Source of the DNA: Kurthia populi
Lineage (GTDB): Bacteria > Bacillota > Bacilli > Bacillales_A > Planococcaceae
Reading direction: 5' to 3'
NCBI RefSeq assembly: GCF_042686175.1
Contig: NZ_JBHUOR010000040.1
Location: 86,614 to 150,613 of the forward strand
DNA length: 64,000 nt
Below are positions 1 to 9,089 of this stretch, in pieces. Numbering within the stretch: the stretch's first letter is position 1; every line of letters begins with the position of its first letter. The notes under the pieces are model-generated. The model did no database searches and was not told the DNA's origin. It saw only the letters and a program-made list of their open reading frames with translations. Position numbers and translations under genes: made by a program.

Positions 1-156
1 TGCACGTTCGACAAGCGCTAATGGAATTTCCTTGGCGTCACTTGCACGACCAAAGCCACTCATGCCTACCACCATGCCATCTTTAAACCATGATGCTGCT
101 TCTTCTGCTGAAACGATTTTATCGATAAGTTTTGGTAATCGGATACGTTCTTTCAT
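1..156 (-). CDS. acetyl-CoA hydrolase/transferase family protein, N-terminal part
   Basis: This is the 5' end of a gene running leftward out of the window, with 52 codons visible. The ATG is preceded by GAGGAGG at good spacing. The N-terminus (MKERIRLPKLIDKIVSAEEA, then a GMVVGMSGFGR stretch) matches the start of the succinyl-CoA:acetate CoA-transferase/acetyl-CoA hydrolase family, which moves CoA between acetate and dicarboxylic or short acyl donors in the cytoplasm. The catalytic Glu lies outside the window, so the substrate cannot be judged. The neighbouring LysR genes and thiolase suggest a short-chain acyl-CoA context, which is inference. Confidence 0.75.
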   Translation of the reverse strand, partial: MKERIRLPKLIDKIVSAEEAASWFKDGMVVGMSGFGRASDAKEIPLALVERA

Positions 157-352
157 TAAGTAATTGCCTCCTCGAATAGTGAATGTATAAGTTGGTGTTG
201 CATTCAAAACATGATTTGGATAACTTTTTACAGAAAATCGTGACGCAGTCTAGAAGCTGCGTGCACGTAGCTATAAGATGTTTTAGTTCTAAGTTGTTAC
301 AATAAGTATAACTTTTGGAAATAAATGGTCCAACTGATAATTTCTATGATTA

Positions 353-1297
353 TTATAGCGAGAAGCTATCATTACTTAGCAAAAGTAATGACATATGATC
401 TTTTGCGACGATTCCTTTCGTACCTAAAAACCGTTCAAACATCGGTAAATATTCTTTTACTGCATAAGGTGGTTTTTCTTTTTTCGGAATAATTAGCACG
501 ACTTCTTTCAAAATATCACTATCAATAGGGCGTGCTTCGATATATGGATTACGGAGATGCGAATACAACGAACGTAGCATTACCGTGCTACCAAGGCGCT
601 GCTCTAAAAAATGTAGCATCGCATGGGTGTTCTCTGTTTCAAAAATCGGATAATATTCAAGTCCCTGTTCAGCGAGCGTTTGATTTAATAGGATACGGCT
701 ATGATGCGTTTCTGGGAATAATGTTAATGGCTCATCTACAATATCTTTCCATGCCAATACCTCTTTTTGAATGAATGGGTGACTACGATGTGCGACAAAA
801 ACAAAGCTTTCATCATATAAAGGGATTTCGACGTAGCTACCATTAATGCGGTTGTCCTCATGATACGAAAAGGCGATATCTACCTCATCATTTTCAAGAA
901 GCGTCGTTACGCGCTCATGTGCGAGCACTTTCGCTGGGGCAGTCGGAAATTGTTCAATATAATGAAGTACACTGAGTGAGATTAAATCGTAAATGGCGCC
1001 AGGGTAAGCACCGATTCGTAGCTGTTCATGATCAAAATGGTCGAGTGCCTGTAGCTGTATTTTTGTTTGTTCAAGTGTCGAAAAAATTTGTTGGCACTGG
1101 CTATATAAAATTTCACCGGCCTTAGATAAAGTGATTTTTTTGCCGATGCGGTTAAAAAGTAGCGCGCCAACAGTTTGTTCGAGTACTTTAATTTGCTGAC
1201 TTAATGTTGGCTGTGAAATATGTAAGCGCTGCGCTGCACGGGTAAAGTGTAGCTCTTCACTGAGGACCATAAAATATTCTAGTTGTCTAAGTTCCAT
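353..1297 (-). CDS. LysR family transcriptional regulator
   Basis: This 314-residue protein has the classic LysR layout: an N-terminal winged helix-turn-helix at about residues 1-60 (FTRAAQRLHISQPTLSQQIK covers the recognition region) followed by a periplasmic-binding-like effector domain from about residue 90. The start ATG follows AAGGAAGTG. It lies 21 bp downstream of a second LysR gene on the same strand, so the two are probably co-transcribed. The effector cannot be read from the sequence. The neighbours (CoA-transferase and thiolase) suggest control of short-chain acid or acyl-CoA metabolism. Confidence 0.9.
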   Translation of the reverse strand: MELRQLEYFMVLSEELHFTRAAQRLHISQPTLSQQIKVLEQTVGALLFNRIGKKITLSKAGEILYSQCQQIFSTLEQTKIQLQALDHFDHEQLRIGAYPGAIYDLISLSVLHYIEQFPTAPAKVLAHERVTTLLENDEVDIAFSYHEDNRINGSYVEIPLYDESFVFVAHRSHPFIQKEVLAWKDIVDEPLTLFPETHHSRILLNQTLAEQGLEYYPIFETENTHAMLHFLEQRLGSTVMLRSLYSHLRNPYIEARPIDSDILKEVVLIIPKKEKPPYAVKEYLPMFERFLGTKGIVAKDHMSLLLLSNDSFSL

Positions 1298-1318
1298 AAG
1301 GCACTTCCTTCCAAGCGA

Positions 1319-2188
1319 TTAAAACATATCTAAAAATGCGCGCGTCGCATAAGATAAGTAACGTTCTTTTTTTGTAATCATGGCGATTTCCCAAAGATAG
1401 GGCTCATCACTATCGATAGCAATCATTTTGACATGCGGGTTGTTATGCTTTTCAAAAATGGATTTTGGTAATACGGCAACACCCATGTCAATCGCGATTA
1501 ATTCGACCATCAAATCCCACTGTGAGGATTCGTAGGCGATATTTGGTTTGAAGCCATTTTTTGCACATAGCTTAATAACCATATCTCGCAGTGTAAAATC
1601 GGTTGTGAAGACGATAAATTTTTCATCAGCTAGCTCCGCGATTTTAATGCGTTCGCGGTAAGCAAGAGGATGATTATGAGATAAATAAATCATAAATTCA
1701 TCAACGAAATACGGCTTTACACAGAAATTTCCTTCTGAGAAAGGCTTTACCGTAAAGCCGACATCGATTTTTTCTTCTTCCGCTAATGTCAAAATATGTT
1801 TGGCACCAAGCTCGATCAAGCGTAGCGTTACATCTGGGAAAGCGTGACTAAAACGCTGTGCAATCGACGGGAAGATGAGGGTTCCGATAACGGGTGGAAT
1901 TCCTAATACAATTTCCCCTTTTTGTAAATTTTGAAGCTCATTCAGTAAATTAGGCATGTCTTGGAGCGGTTTTAAAGCCATGCGCCCTTGTTCGATAACG
2001 ATTTTACCGGCATCAGTTAATTCGAGTTTACGTGTTGTGCGATTAAATAATGTGACATTGAGTTCTTCTTCTATTTGCTTCACAACCTTACTTAAATAAG
2101 GCTGTGTGACAAACGTTTTTTCAGCTGCCTTTGTGAAGCTTCCTTGCTCCGCAACAGCTAAAAATAATTCGATTGCACGTAAGTCCAT
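1319..2188 (-). CDS. LysR family transcriptional regulator
   Basis: This 289-residue LysR protein starts with MDLRAIELFLAVAEQGSFTK, the usual DNA-binding domain (recognition helix near residues 25-50), followed by an effector-binding domain with the 'GEIVLGIPPVIGTLIFP' core strand. The start has a strong GGAGGTG site. It is divergent from the thiolase gene with a 112-bp gap, the arrangement typical of a LysR regulator controlling its divergent neighbour as well as itself. Two LysR genes in tandem is a little unusual, and they may answer different effectors. Confidence 0.9.
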   Translation of the reverse strand: MDLRAIELFLAVAEQGSFTKAAEKTFVTQPYLSKVVKQIEEELNVTLFNRTTRKLELTDAGKIVIEQGRMALKPLQDMPNLLNELQNLQKGEIVLGIPPVIGTLIFPSIAQRFSHAFPDVTLRLIELGAKHILTLAEEEKIDVGFTVKPFSEGNFCVKPYFVDEFMIYLSHNHPLAYRERIKIAELADEKFIVFTTDFTLRDMVIKLCAKNGFKPNIAYESSQWDLMVELIAIDMGVAVLPKSIFEKHNNPHVKMIAIDSDEPYLWEIAMITKKERYLSYATRAFLDMF

Positions 2189-2300
2189 TTTTGCACCTCC
2201 AAATATTTATAACCAATAGTAATAAAAAATATTCTTTATATGAATTTTACTAATAATTTAGAAGAATGTAAAATTTAGTAAGATAGGAAGGGGAGAGAGT

Positions 2301-3482
2301 ATGAGAAATGTTGTAATTGTTGAAGCCGTTCGTACGGCAATTGGTAGCTTTAATGGCACATTACAAAATACAGCAGCGACGGATTTGGGCGCTGTTGTTG
2401 TGAAAGAAGTGCTAGAGCGTGCAAATGTTGCACCGGAGACGGTTGATGAAGTAGTACTAGGAAATATTTTGCAGGCTGGTCTTGGTCAGGGTCCTGCACG
2501 TCAGGCTGCAGTCAATGCAGGTGTGCCATATGAAGTACCATCCACAACAATTAATAAACTTTGTGGTTCAGGTTTAACAGCAGTACATTTAGCCGCGCAG
2601 GCGATTCAGCTTGGGGAAGCTGATATTGTCGTTGCGGGTGGTATGGAAAATATGACACAAGCGCCATATATTCTGCCACAGGCGCGTCAGGGATACCGTA
2701 TGGGCGACGGTAAACTGATTGATACAATGTTACATGATGGCTTGACTGATGCTTTCCATCACTATCATATGGGGATTACAGCAGAGAATTTAGCAGAGAA
2801 ATACAACATTACACGTGAAGAGCAAGATGCATTCGCGGCACAAAGTCAGCAAAAAACAGAAGCAGCTCAAAAGGCGGGGCGCTTCAATGATGAGATTGTG
2901 CCAGTTGAAGTCAAATCACGTAAAGAAACAATCACTTTCGACCGAGATGAATTTCCGCGTGCAGGCGTCGTAGCAGAGAAATTAGCTAGTATGCGTCCTG
3001 CATTTAAAAAAGATGGAACCGTTACAGCAGCAAATGCTTCAGGGATTAATGACGGAGCGGCAGCGCTTCTATTAATGTCAGAGGACAAAGCCAACGAGCT
3101 AGGCTTAAAGCCATATGCACGTATTGTAAGTAACGCTGTTGCGGGTGTAGACCCTGCAATCATGGGGATTGGGCCTGTACCTGCAACGAAAAAAGCACTT
3201 GAAAAAGCAAATTTAACAATCGATGATATCGATTTAATTGAAGCAAACGAGGCATTTGCTGCGCAGTCACTGGCTGTAGCGAAGGAGCTTGCTTTTGACA
3301 CGAACAAAGTGAATGTCAACGGCGGCGCTATCGCACTGGGGCATCCAGTTGGCGCAAGTGGTGCGCGTATTTTAGTAACGCTTCTACATGAAATGAAAAA
3401 ACGCGATGATGTAAAATATGGCTTGGCAACGCTTTGTGTAGGTGGCGGCCAAGGTGTATCAACAATCGTTGAAAAGCTATAG
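2301..3482 (+). CDS. acetyl-CoA C-acetyltransferase (thiolase)
   Basis: This 393-residue biosynthetic-type thiolase condenses two acetyl-CoA to acetoacetyl-CoA or performs the reverse cleavage in the cytoplasm. All catalytic residues are visible: nucleophile Cys88 in NKLCGSG, His348 in ALGHPVGASG, and Cys379 in CVGGGQG. The length equals the family norm. The start ATG follows an AGGGGAGAG site. The gene is monocistronic and ends in a hairpin terminator. It is divergent from a LysR gene, its likely regulator. It may work with the CoA-transferase at the window edge in acetoacetate or butyrate turnover, which is inferred from position only. Confidence 0.93.
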   Translation: MRNVVIVEAVRTAIGSFNGTLQNTAATDLGAVVVKEVLERANVAPETVDEVVLGNILQAGLGQGPARQAAVNAGVPYEVPSTTINKLCGSGLTAVHLAAQAIQLGEADIVVAGGMENMTQAPYILPQARQGYRMGDGKLIDTMLHDGLTDAFHHYHMGITAENLAEKYNITREEQDAFAAQSQQKTEAAQKAGRFNDEIVPVEVKSRKETITFDRDEFPRAGVVAEKLASMRPAFKKDGTVTAANASGINDGAAALLLMSEDKANELGLKPYARIVSNAVAGVDPAIMGIGPVPATKKALEKANLTIDDIDLIEANEAFAAQSLAVAKELAFDTNKVNVNGGAIALGHPVGASGARILVTLLHEMKKRDDVKYGLATLCVGGGQGVSTIVEKL

Positions 3483-3516
3483 CATTTAGGCGATAACATG
3501 GGACTAATTTTGATAG

Positions 3517-3546
3517 ACACAGCGTGTGGGAGCGCTGTGTTTTTTT
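3517..3546 (+). terminator. Rho-independent terminator after thiolase
   Basis: An 8-bp perfect stem (ACACAGCG with CGCTGTGT) around an 8-nt loop is followed by six T residues, 34 bp after the thiolase stop. Confidence 0.85.
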
Positions 3547-3598
3547 GCGTGTAAGGATTTTATGGTAGGGAATAGAGTGCTAGAAAGTAGGTGTCATA

Positions 3599-4063
3599 AT
3601 GAAGCATTTTTTTGAATACAATTGGCAAAAGCGAGAAGAGTGGTTTGACTGGTGTGAAAAGCTTTCAGAGGAACAGTTATGGCAGGAACGTGTAGGTGGT
3701 GTCGGGAGCATTGGCGAGACATTACTGCATATCGTAGGTGTAGAATATAGCTGGATTTGCGATATTTTAGAGAAGACAGACGAGGCGGTACCGAGGCATT
3801 CACTCGCAGGGATTCGCACCTTGTCTAATGAGCTACGTCCAGAAATTGTAGCATTTCTAACGACGAAGTATGACCCACAACAAATCGTAGTTGACCACGG
3901 TGATCGGCATACGATTGATGCCATTTTGCATCATATTATTATTCATGAAATTCATCATATCGGGCAGCTTTCTGTCTGGGCGCGCGAGCTTCATCTAGCA
4001 CCTATTTCCGCAAATTATGTCCGTGAACACTTCCCATCACTTGAAAAATATTTCGAAAAGTGA
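3599..4063 (+). CDS. DinB family protein
   Basis: This 154-residue protein has the DinB/YfiT four-helix-bundle pattern. It has a conserved His in TLLHIVGVEYSW and the C-terminal HEIHHIGQLSVWAREL motif, which together supply the three His metal ligands of the family. Members include bacillithiol- and mycothiol-dependent S-transferases and many uncharacterised metal proteins. The ATG lies 4 nt after GTAGGTGTC, a modest ribosome site. No partner gene is adjacent, so the substrate is unknown. Confidence 0.85.
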   Translation: MKHFFEYNWQKREEWFDWCEKLSEEQLWQERVGGVGSIGETLLHIVGVEYSWICDILEKTDEAVPRHSLAGIRTLSNELRPEIVAFLTTKYDPQQIVVDHGDRHTIDAILHHIIIHEIHHIGQLSVWARELHLAPISANYVREHFPSLEKYFEK

Positions 4064-4114
4064 AATAATTTGATTAAGTAATGCACTATTCAGTTAATTA
4101 TAGGGGGAATGAAT

Positions 4115-5902
4115 ATGACAACGTATTCAGAAACATGGGATTTAAATGCGTTTTACGAAGGCGGTACGAGTGACTCAGCGGCTTTTTTAGCGCATATTGC
4201 GGAAGTACCGACATTGATTGAAGCATATAAGGAAGCGGTAGAGGCAGCAATTGCACAGCCATCATCTGCTACAATTGCAACCGCGCTTGATGTGCAAACA
4301 ACGACCGTGCTTAATTTACAAAAAATTGGCGTTATGCTGTCTTGCTTAACAGCACAAAATACAAAGGACGAAGCAGCTCAAGTCATTCAAAGTAATATGC
4401 GTACACAATATGCCGCATTATCGGATGTGCGTAATCGCTTTGATAAATTAATTGAAGAACTAGATGATGCGACATTTCATGACATTATTACGAGTGAAGC
4501 ACTAGCGCCTTTTGAATTTATTTTAACGGAGACACGTAATCAAACGAAACTACTACTGTCAGAAGCAGAGGAATCCATCATTACGAGTTTACGCGCAGAT
4601 GGTGACCAGGCTTGGAGTAGCTTATACGATTTATTAATTGCAGATACGAAAATTCGTGTAACGGTTGATGGCGAGGAAAAAGTATTATCCGTTGGTCAGG
4701 CGAATAATTTACGCAATCATGAAAGTGCGACTGTACGCGCAGATGTCGATGCCGCGATTGAAGCGGCATTTACTGAGCGAGAAGCCTTTTTTGTGCATAC
4801 ATTAAATCATTTAGCAGGCTTCCGTTTAACAACGTATAAAAAACGTGGCTGGGAGGATGTTTTAGAAGAGCCACTGCGCATTAATCGTATGAAGCGTGAA
4901 ACATTGGATGCGATGTGGGGGGCGATTGCGAAAACGCGTGAGCCTTTCGTCAATTACTTACAGCGGAAAGCAACTATTTTAGGGAAAGAGGCCATGACTT
5001 GGGCTGATTTAGATGCACCGATTAGCGCACCGACAACAGCGTTAAGCTTTAATGAAGGCGCCGAATTTATTTTACAGCATTTCGCGAAATTTGGACCAAA
5101 GCTTGAGGCTTTCGCGCGTCAGGCATTTGAAAATTCATGGATTGAGGCAGAAGACCGCGATAATAAACGACCTGGTGGCTTTTGTACGACGACGAAGCTT
5201 GACAATGCATCTCGTATTTTCATGACCTATGCAGGCACGATGAACAATGTATCAACGCTTGCCCATGAGCTAGGCCATGCGTTCCACTCGTATGCACTGC
5301 GTGATGTTCACCCACTCAATTCAGGCTATGCAATGAATGTCGCAGAAACAGCCTCTACATTTGCTGAAATGATTATTGCGGATGCAGCGGTGCAAGAGGC
5401 GACAAATGCGGATGAGCGACTTGCGCTATTAGAGGATAAAGTCCAGCGCTCTGTAGCAATGTTTATGAATATCTATGCAAGATTCACCTTTGAAACCCGC
5501 TTTTACGAGGAACGTAAAAATGGTGTTGTGCCGGCCGCACGTTTAAATGAATTAATGAGTGAAGCACAACAGGAAACATATGGTGGTGCACTTGAAACAA
5601 CGCATCCGCATTTCTGGGCATCGAAGCTTCATTTCTATATTACAGGTGTACCGTTTTATAATTTCCCGTACACATTTGGCTACTTATTCTCACTAAGCAT
5701 TTACGCGAAAGCAAAGGAAATCGGTACGGATTTTGAAGAGCGCTATATGGCCCTACTACGTGATACAGGATCAATGAATGTGGAGGACCTTGTAATGAAG
5801 CATCTAGGCGAAGATATTACACAGGAGGCCTTTTGGTTAAAAGGGGTGCGCTTAGCGGCACAGGACGCGGAAGAATTTCTGACATTGACCGAAAAAGCGT
5901 AA
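4115..5902 (+). CDS. M3 family oligoendopeptidase (PepF-like)
   Basis: This is a zinc metallopeptidase that cleaves short peptides in the cytoplasm. The thermolysin-type motif HELGH is at about residues 384-388, with the family's downstream Glu in NVAETASTFAEM. The length of about 595 residues matches the PepF/M3 oligoendopeptidase clade. Two starts are possible. The ATG at 4109 leaves only 1 nt after the AGGGGG site, whereas the ATG at 4115 leaves 7 nt and is preferred. It is a stand-alone gene. Confidence 0.93.
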   Translation: MTTYSETWDLNAFYEGGTSDSAAFLAHIAEVPTLIEAYKEAVEAAIAQPSSATIATALDVQTTTVLNLQKIGVMLSCLTAQNTKDEAAQVIQSNMRTQYAALSDVRNRFDKLIEELDDATFHDIITSEALAPFEFILTETRNQTKLLLSEAEESIITSLRADGDQAWSSLYDLLIADTKIRVTVDGEEKVLSVGQANNLRNHESATVRADVDAAIEAAFTEREAFFVHTLNHLAGFRLTTYKKRGWEDVLEEPLRINRMKRETLDAMWGAIAKTREPFVNYLQRKATILGKEAMTWADLDAPISAPTTALSFNEGAEFILQHFAKFGPKLEAFARQAFENSWIEAEDRDNKRPGGFCTTTKLDNASRIFMTYAGTMNNVSTLAHELGHAFHSYALRDVHPLNSGYAMNVAETASTFAEMIIADAAVQEATNADERLALLEDKVQRSVAMFMNIYARFTFETRFYEERKNGVVPAARLNELMSEAQQETYGGALETTHPHFWASKLHFYITGVPFYNFPYTFGYLFSLSIYAKAKEIGTDFEERYMALLRDTGSMNVEDLVMKHLGEDITQEAFWLKGVRLAAQDAEEFLTLTEKA

Positions 5903-5993
5903 ATTAACGGATCTTTTCTATGGGAATATATTCACAAAAATGCATAAATCGAGTATGATGAGGTGAATGTATACATAGAGAGAAGGCTTACGC

Positions 5994-6869
5994 ATGGGAA
6001 AGTATAAAGGCGAGCTGCTCCTTGTGATTACCGCATTAATGTGGGGGAGTGGCTTTGTAGGCATGGCAGTCGGCCTAGAATATTGGACTGTCTTTCAGCT
6101 AATGGGACTACGCTTTACACTTGCAACGGTGTTACTATGCTTAATTTTCCATAAAAAACTACGGTTGATTAATAAAGCTGTGCTATGGAAGGGTGCTGTG
6201 CTTGGCGTCATTTTATTCGCTGCATTTGCGGTGCAAACGTATGGGTTACTCTATACAACACCTGCAAAAAATGCATTTTTAACCGCCATCAATGTACTGA
6301 TTGTACCAGTGCTTGCCTATTTAATTTATAAACGACGCTTTGATCGCTATGAGGTAATTGCGGCAATCTTAGCTCTTGTCGGCATCGGATTCTTATCTTT
6401 AACAAGTTCATTCACGATGAATGTCGGTGATATTTTATCAATCTTATGTGCGGTGCTATTTGCATTCGACATTTTTTATACGAATGTCTTTGTGAAAAAA
6501 GAGGATGCACTTGCGCTCACAATTGTGCAGTTTATGACAGCATCGGTGTTAGGCATTGTGATGATTATACTCGGTGAAGTGCCAACGGTTGTTGAACCAA
6601 CTGGGATTTATATTATTATTTATTTAGCAGTATTTTGTACATGTGTCGCCTATGTGTGTCAAAATATCGGTATGCAATATGCGAATCCTACAAAGTCAGC
6701 CATTATTTTATCAATGGAGTCGTTGTTCGGCACATTATTCTCGGTATGGCTTTTAAATGAGTTATTAACAGGCCGTATGATTTTCGGCTGTTTCTTAATT
6801 TTAATCGCGGTATTATTTGCCGAGCTCAAACCGAAGTTTGGCCTTGCGCATATGAAACAAAAAATTTAA
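5994..6869 (+). CDS. DMT superfamily transporter (EamA family)
   Basis: This 291-residue integral membrane protein has ten predicted hydrophobic segments arranged as two EamA repeats, the fold of drug/metabolite exporters such as YdcZ/RhaT relatives. The early GSGFVGMAVGLEYW segment and the end-of-repeat 'TTPAKNAFLTAINVLIVPV' region are typical. The substrate is unknown. The ATG follows GAGAGAAGG. It is followed by a terminator and is probably monocistronic. Confidence 0.88.
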   Translation: MGKYKGELLLVITALMWGSGFVGMAVGLEYWTVFQLMGLRFTLATVLLCLIFHKKLRLINKAVLWKGAVLGVILFAAFAVQTYGLLYTTPAKNAFLTAINVLIVPVLAYLIYKRRFDRYEVIAAILALVGIGFLSLTSSFTMNVGDILSILCAVLFAFDIFYTNVFVKKEDALALTIVQFMTASVLGIVMIILGEVPTVVEPTGIYIIIYLAVFCTCVAYVCQNIGMQYANPTKSAIILSMESLFGTLFSVWLLNELLTGRMIFGCFLILIAVLFAELKPKFGLAHMKQKI

Positions 6870-6877
6870 TGACGATA

Positions 6878-6912
6878 CGAGCATTTCTAACTAGGAGATG
6901 CTCGTTTTGTTT
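6878..6912 (+). terminator. Rho-independent terminator after EamA gene
   Basis: A 7-bp stem (CGAGCAT with ATGCTCG) and 13-nt loop are followed by a T-rich run. Confidence 0.8.
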
Positions 6913-6956
6913 TTTTCGAAACCTTTGCGGGTAAGAAAAAAAGGGGAGGGATACAT

Positions 6957-8177
6957 ATGAAGGAAACATGGATTGCGGCAGATGATACGCTCGTATTATG
7001 GGGCATTATTATTATTGTCGCATCAATTAGTATTGTATTAGAGCAACGTTTTAAATGGGCCTCACGTATTTCAGGGGCCATAATCGCGCTTGTTATCGCG
7101 ATTATTTTGTCCAATACCGGCATTATTCCGACTGAATCTAGCGTATACGATGCGGTTTGGTCAGTCATTGTGCCACTAGCGATTCCATTATTACTGTTTC
7201 AAATTAATTTAAAAAAGCTTTTTCGTGAAAGTGGCCGGCTCTTACTGATTTTCTTAATCAGCTCGATTGGTACAGTAGCAGGAACAACGATTGCCTTCTT
7301 TATGCTGAAAGATCACATTCCAATGCTTGATAAGATGGCGGCGATGTTTAGCGCGAGCTATATCGGCGGTGGGGTCAACTTTGCGGCAATGGCAGCGAAG
7401 TTTGAAACACCAGGTGAGCTTGTTTCTGCCTCCGTTGTTGCGGATAATTTGACGATGGCCGTTTTATTTGTCGTATTGATTATTATTCCGACGATGAATT
7501 TTTTCCGTAAACGCTATAAGACGCCACATATTGATGAGGTGGAAAGTCGCGCGGGGAAGAATGAAAACTTAGCCAAGTCATACTGGAAGCCGAAATCGAT
7601 TTCATTATTGGACATTGCGCTTGCTGTCGGGCTTGCCTTTACGATTGTGTTAGTTGCGAAGAAATTATCGGAATACTTTGATAAAGTGATTCCATCTGGG
7701 GATAATGTTAGCTTCTTTTGGAATTTAGCGAATGGTCTTTTTGGTGATATGTACTTGATGCTGACGACGTTAACGTTCCTAGCATTGCTATTATTCCCAC
7801 GCTTTTTTGAGCGTCTTCAAGGAAGTCAGGAAATTGGCACGTATTTAATTCATATTTTCTTCGTTGTCATTGGGATTCCAGCGTCCATTCCGCTTATTTT
7901 ACAGGAAGCACCATTATTATTCGTCTTTGCGGTGACGATTGTGATTGTTAATGTGACGATTTCACTCGTATTTGGTAAACTACTACGTTTTGATTTAGAA
8001 GAAATTATGCTGGCGATTAATGCAAATGCAGGGGGACCGACAACGGCCGCTGCACTGGCGATTGCGAAGGGCTGGCAAAATCTTGTTGGTCCGATTTTAA
8101 TTGTCGGCACATTTGGTTATATTATTGGGAATTATGTTGGCACCGTCATGGGACTGTGGCTTGGGTCCTTTTTATAA
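6957..8177 (+). CDS. DUF819 family membrane protein (YjcL-like)
   Basis: This 406-residue protein has about ten to eleven hydrophobic helices and the family signatures of DUF819, the group of B. subtilis YjcL. It has a conserved 'SASYIGGGVNFAAMAAKF' stretch in the middle and a 'NANAGGPTTAAALAIAKGW' stretch near the C-terminus. These two glycine-rich repeats resemble the sodium-coupled anion transporter fold, but the substrate of the family is not established. The start follows an AAGGGGAGGG site and a terminator follows the gene. Confidence 0.85.
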   Translation: MKETWIAADDTLVLWGIIIIVASISIVLEQRFKWASRISGAIIALVIAIILSNTGIIPTESSVYDAVWSVIVPLAIPLLLFQINLKKLFRESGRLLLIFLISSIGTVAGTTIAFFMLKDHIPMLDKMAAMFSASYIGGGVNFAAMAAKFETPGELVSASVVADNLTMAVLFVVLIIIPTMNFFRKRYKTPHIDEVESRAGKNENLAKSYWKPKSISLLDIALAVGLAFTIVLVAKKLSEYFDKVIPSGDNVSFFWNLANGLFGDMYLMLTTLTFLALLLFPRFFERLQGSQEIGTYLIHIFFVVIGIPASIPLILQEAPLLFVFAVTIVIVNVTISLVFGKLLRFDLEEIMLAINANAGGPTTAAALAIAKGWQNLVGPILIVGTFGYIIGNYVGTVMGLWLGSFL

Positions 8178-8186
8178 ATGGGGGAA

Positions 8187-8222
8187 ACAGGGATTACTTC
8201 ATGGGTAGTCCTTGTTTTTTTA
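8187..8222 (+). terminator. Rho-independent terminator after DUF819 gene
   Basis: An 11-bp stem with two G-U pairs (ACAGGGATTAC with GTAGTCCTTGT) is followed by a T run. Confidence 0.8.
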
Positions 8223-8315
8223 TTTTTTAAAATATAATAGAAATTTAATGGGTTTATATTTACCTAAGTAGTGTAATTATAATGGTATAAATCCATACTG
8301 GAGGGAGATGCAAAC

Positions 8316-8607
8316 ATGAATGAATTTTTGGATAGTTTAGACCGTTTAATTCAGTTAGAAGAAGCACAGCCACAAATCCTCTGAATCAATAAAAAAACGC
8401 CAGCGCGTGATTGAGGCTGGGCGTCTTGTATTATTAGAATCTGATATGCAGTCCATTCACTTTTTATCGGTTGAAATGGTCGCGAAGTATGAAGAATTAA
8501 AAGTAGCTTATATTGAATCGCTCAATAGTTTCTCTTATGAAGAGGTGTATCAAAGGTCAAATCATATACTAGCCTTTCATCATTTTCAATCTCAAAAAAT
8601 CATTTGA
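8316..8607 (+). pseudogene. small hypothetical gene split by a +1 frameshift
   Basis: A well-placed GGAGGGA site precedes ATG 8316, which opens a frame MNEFLDSLDRLIQLEEAQ that stops at 8382-8384. The next frame is open through the same point (from about 8371) and runs to the stop at 8605-8607, giving ...SSESIKKRQRVIEAGRLVLL... . Joining the two gives a soluble helical protein of about 96 residues with no family I recognise. The ribosome site belongs to the first part while most of the length is in the second. This means either a real disruption, a sequencing error, or two unrelated short frames. Confidence 0.5.
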
Positions 8608-8980
8608 TTTGGTGCACATTTGTCCATGATAACGTACCACCTGCATAGCTATCACATCGTACATAACTTCCTTTTGGAAATAAAAATGTCCACGGCATAC
8701 TCGTATGTGGTGGTATTTTTAATTGCGGCAGCGTAAAAAGAGCCGTCGCAATATGCTGTCCATCAAGCTCATAAGCAAGGGATGTTTGATCGAAAACGAG
8801 TGTTTTCTCACTGTGATTATGAATAAGCACACTAATAAGAAGTGTTTCCTGGTGATTAACCGCTTCTCGAATAGCTGTAAAATTTTCGCTTTTTTTTGCG
8901 TGAAGGAATAATTGCTCGATTCGCGTCCTATCAATGCTTGCGAGCGCTTTGTCCCAAGATTTCTCGTACTGTAACTGCAT
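8600..8980 (-). CDS. SLAP domain-containing protein
   Basis: This soluble protein of about 126 residues is dominated by a beta-sandwich stretch with the pattern seen in SLAP (S-layer assembly protein-type) domains: a core ending in LKIPPHTSMPWTFLFPKGSY. Members occur in Bacillus S-layer/accessory Sec contexts, but free-standing copies have no established role. The ATG at 8980 (MQLQYEKSW) has AGAGGTGA at 6 nt; an in-frame ATG 30 nt upstream lacks a ribosome site. No signal peptide is visible. It is divergent from the AraC gene across a Fur box. Confidence 0.65.
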   Translation of the reverse strand: MQLQYEKSWDKALASIDRTRIEQLFLHAKKSENFTAIREAVNHQETLLISVLIHNHSEKTLVFDQTSLAYELDGQHIATALFTLPQLKIPPHTSMPWTFLFPKGSYVRCDSYAGGTLSWTNVHQIK

Positions 8981-9053
8981 AGAATTCACCTCTGTTTTTA
9001 AGTTTATCATAAAATGAACTTTACAAATGCCTCATTTATTTGTAAGATTTAAC

Positions 9054-9068
9054 TGATAATGATTATCA
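9054..9068. promoter_or_regulatory. Fur box (perfect 7-1-7)
   Basis: TGATAAT-G-ATTATCA is an exact match to the 7-1-7 Bacillus Fur consensus (TGATAAT-N-ATTATCA). It lies about 20 bp before the AraC start and about 75 bp before the divergent SLAP gene. Occupancy by Fur-iron would block the AraC promoter. Confidence 0.85.
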
Positions 9069-9089
9069 ATTGAGAAAGAAGTGATGATA

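Noticed and set aside
532..774. 80-codon frame opposite the first LysR gene
   Set aside because: Antisense shadow with no ribosome site or known domain.
2867..3520. 217-codon open frame opposite the thiolase gene
   Set aside because: It is antisense to a gene with all catalytic motifs, low complexity (Ser/Ala-rich) and has no ribosome site.
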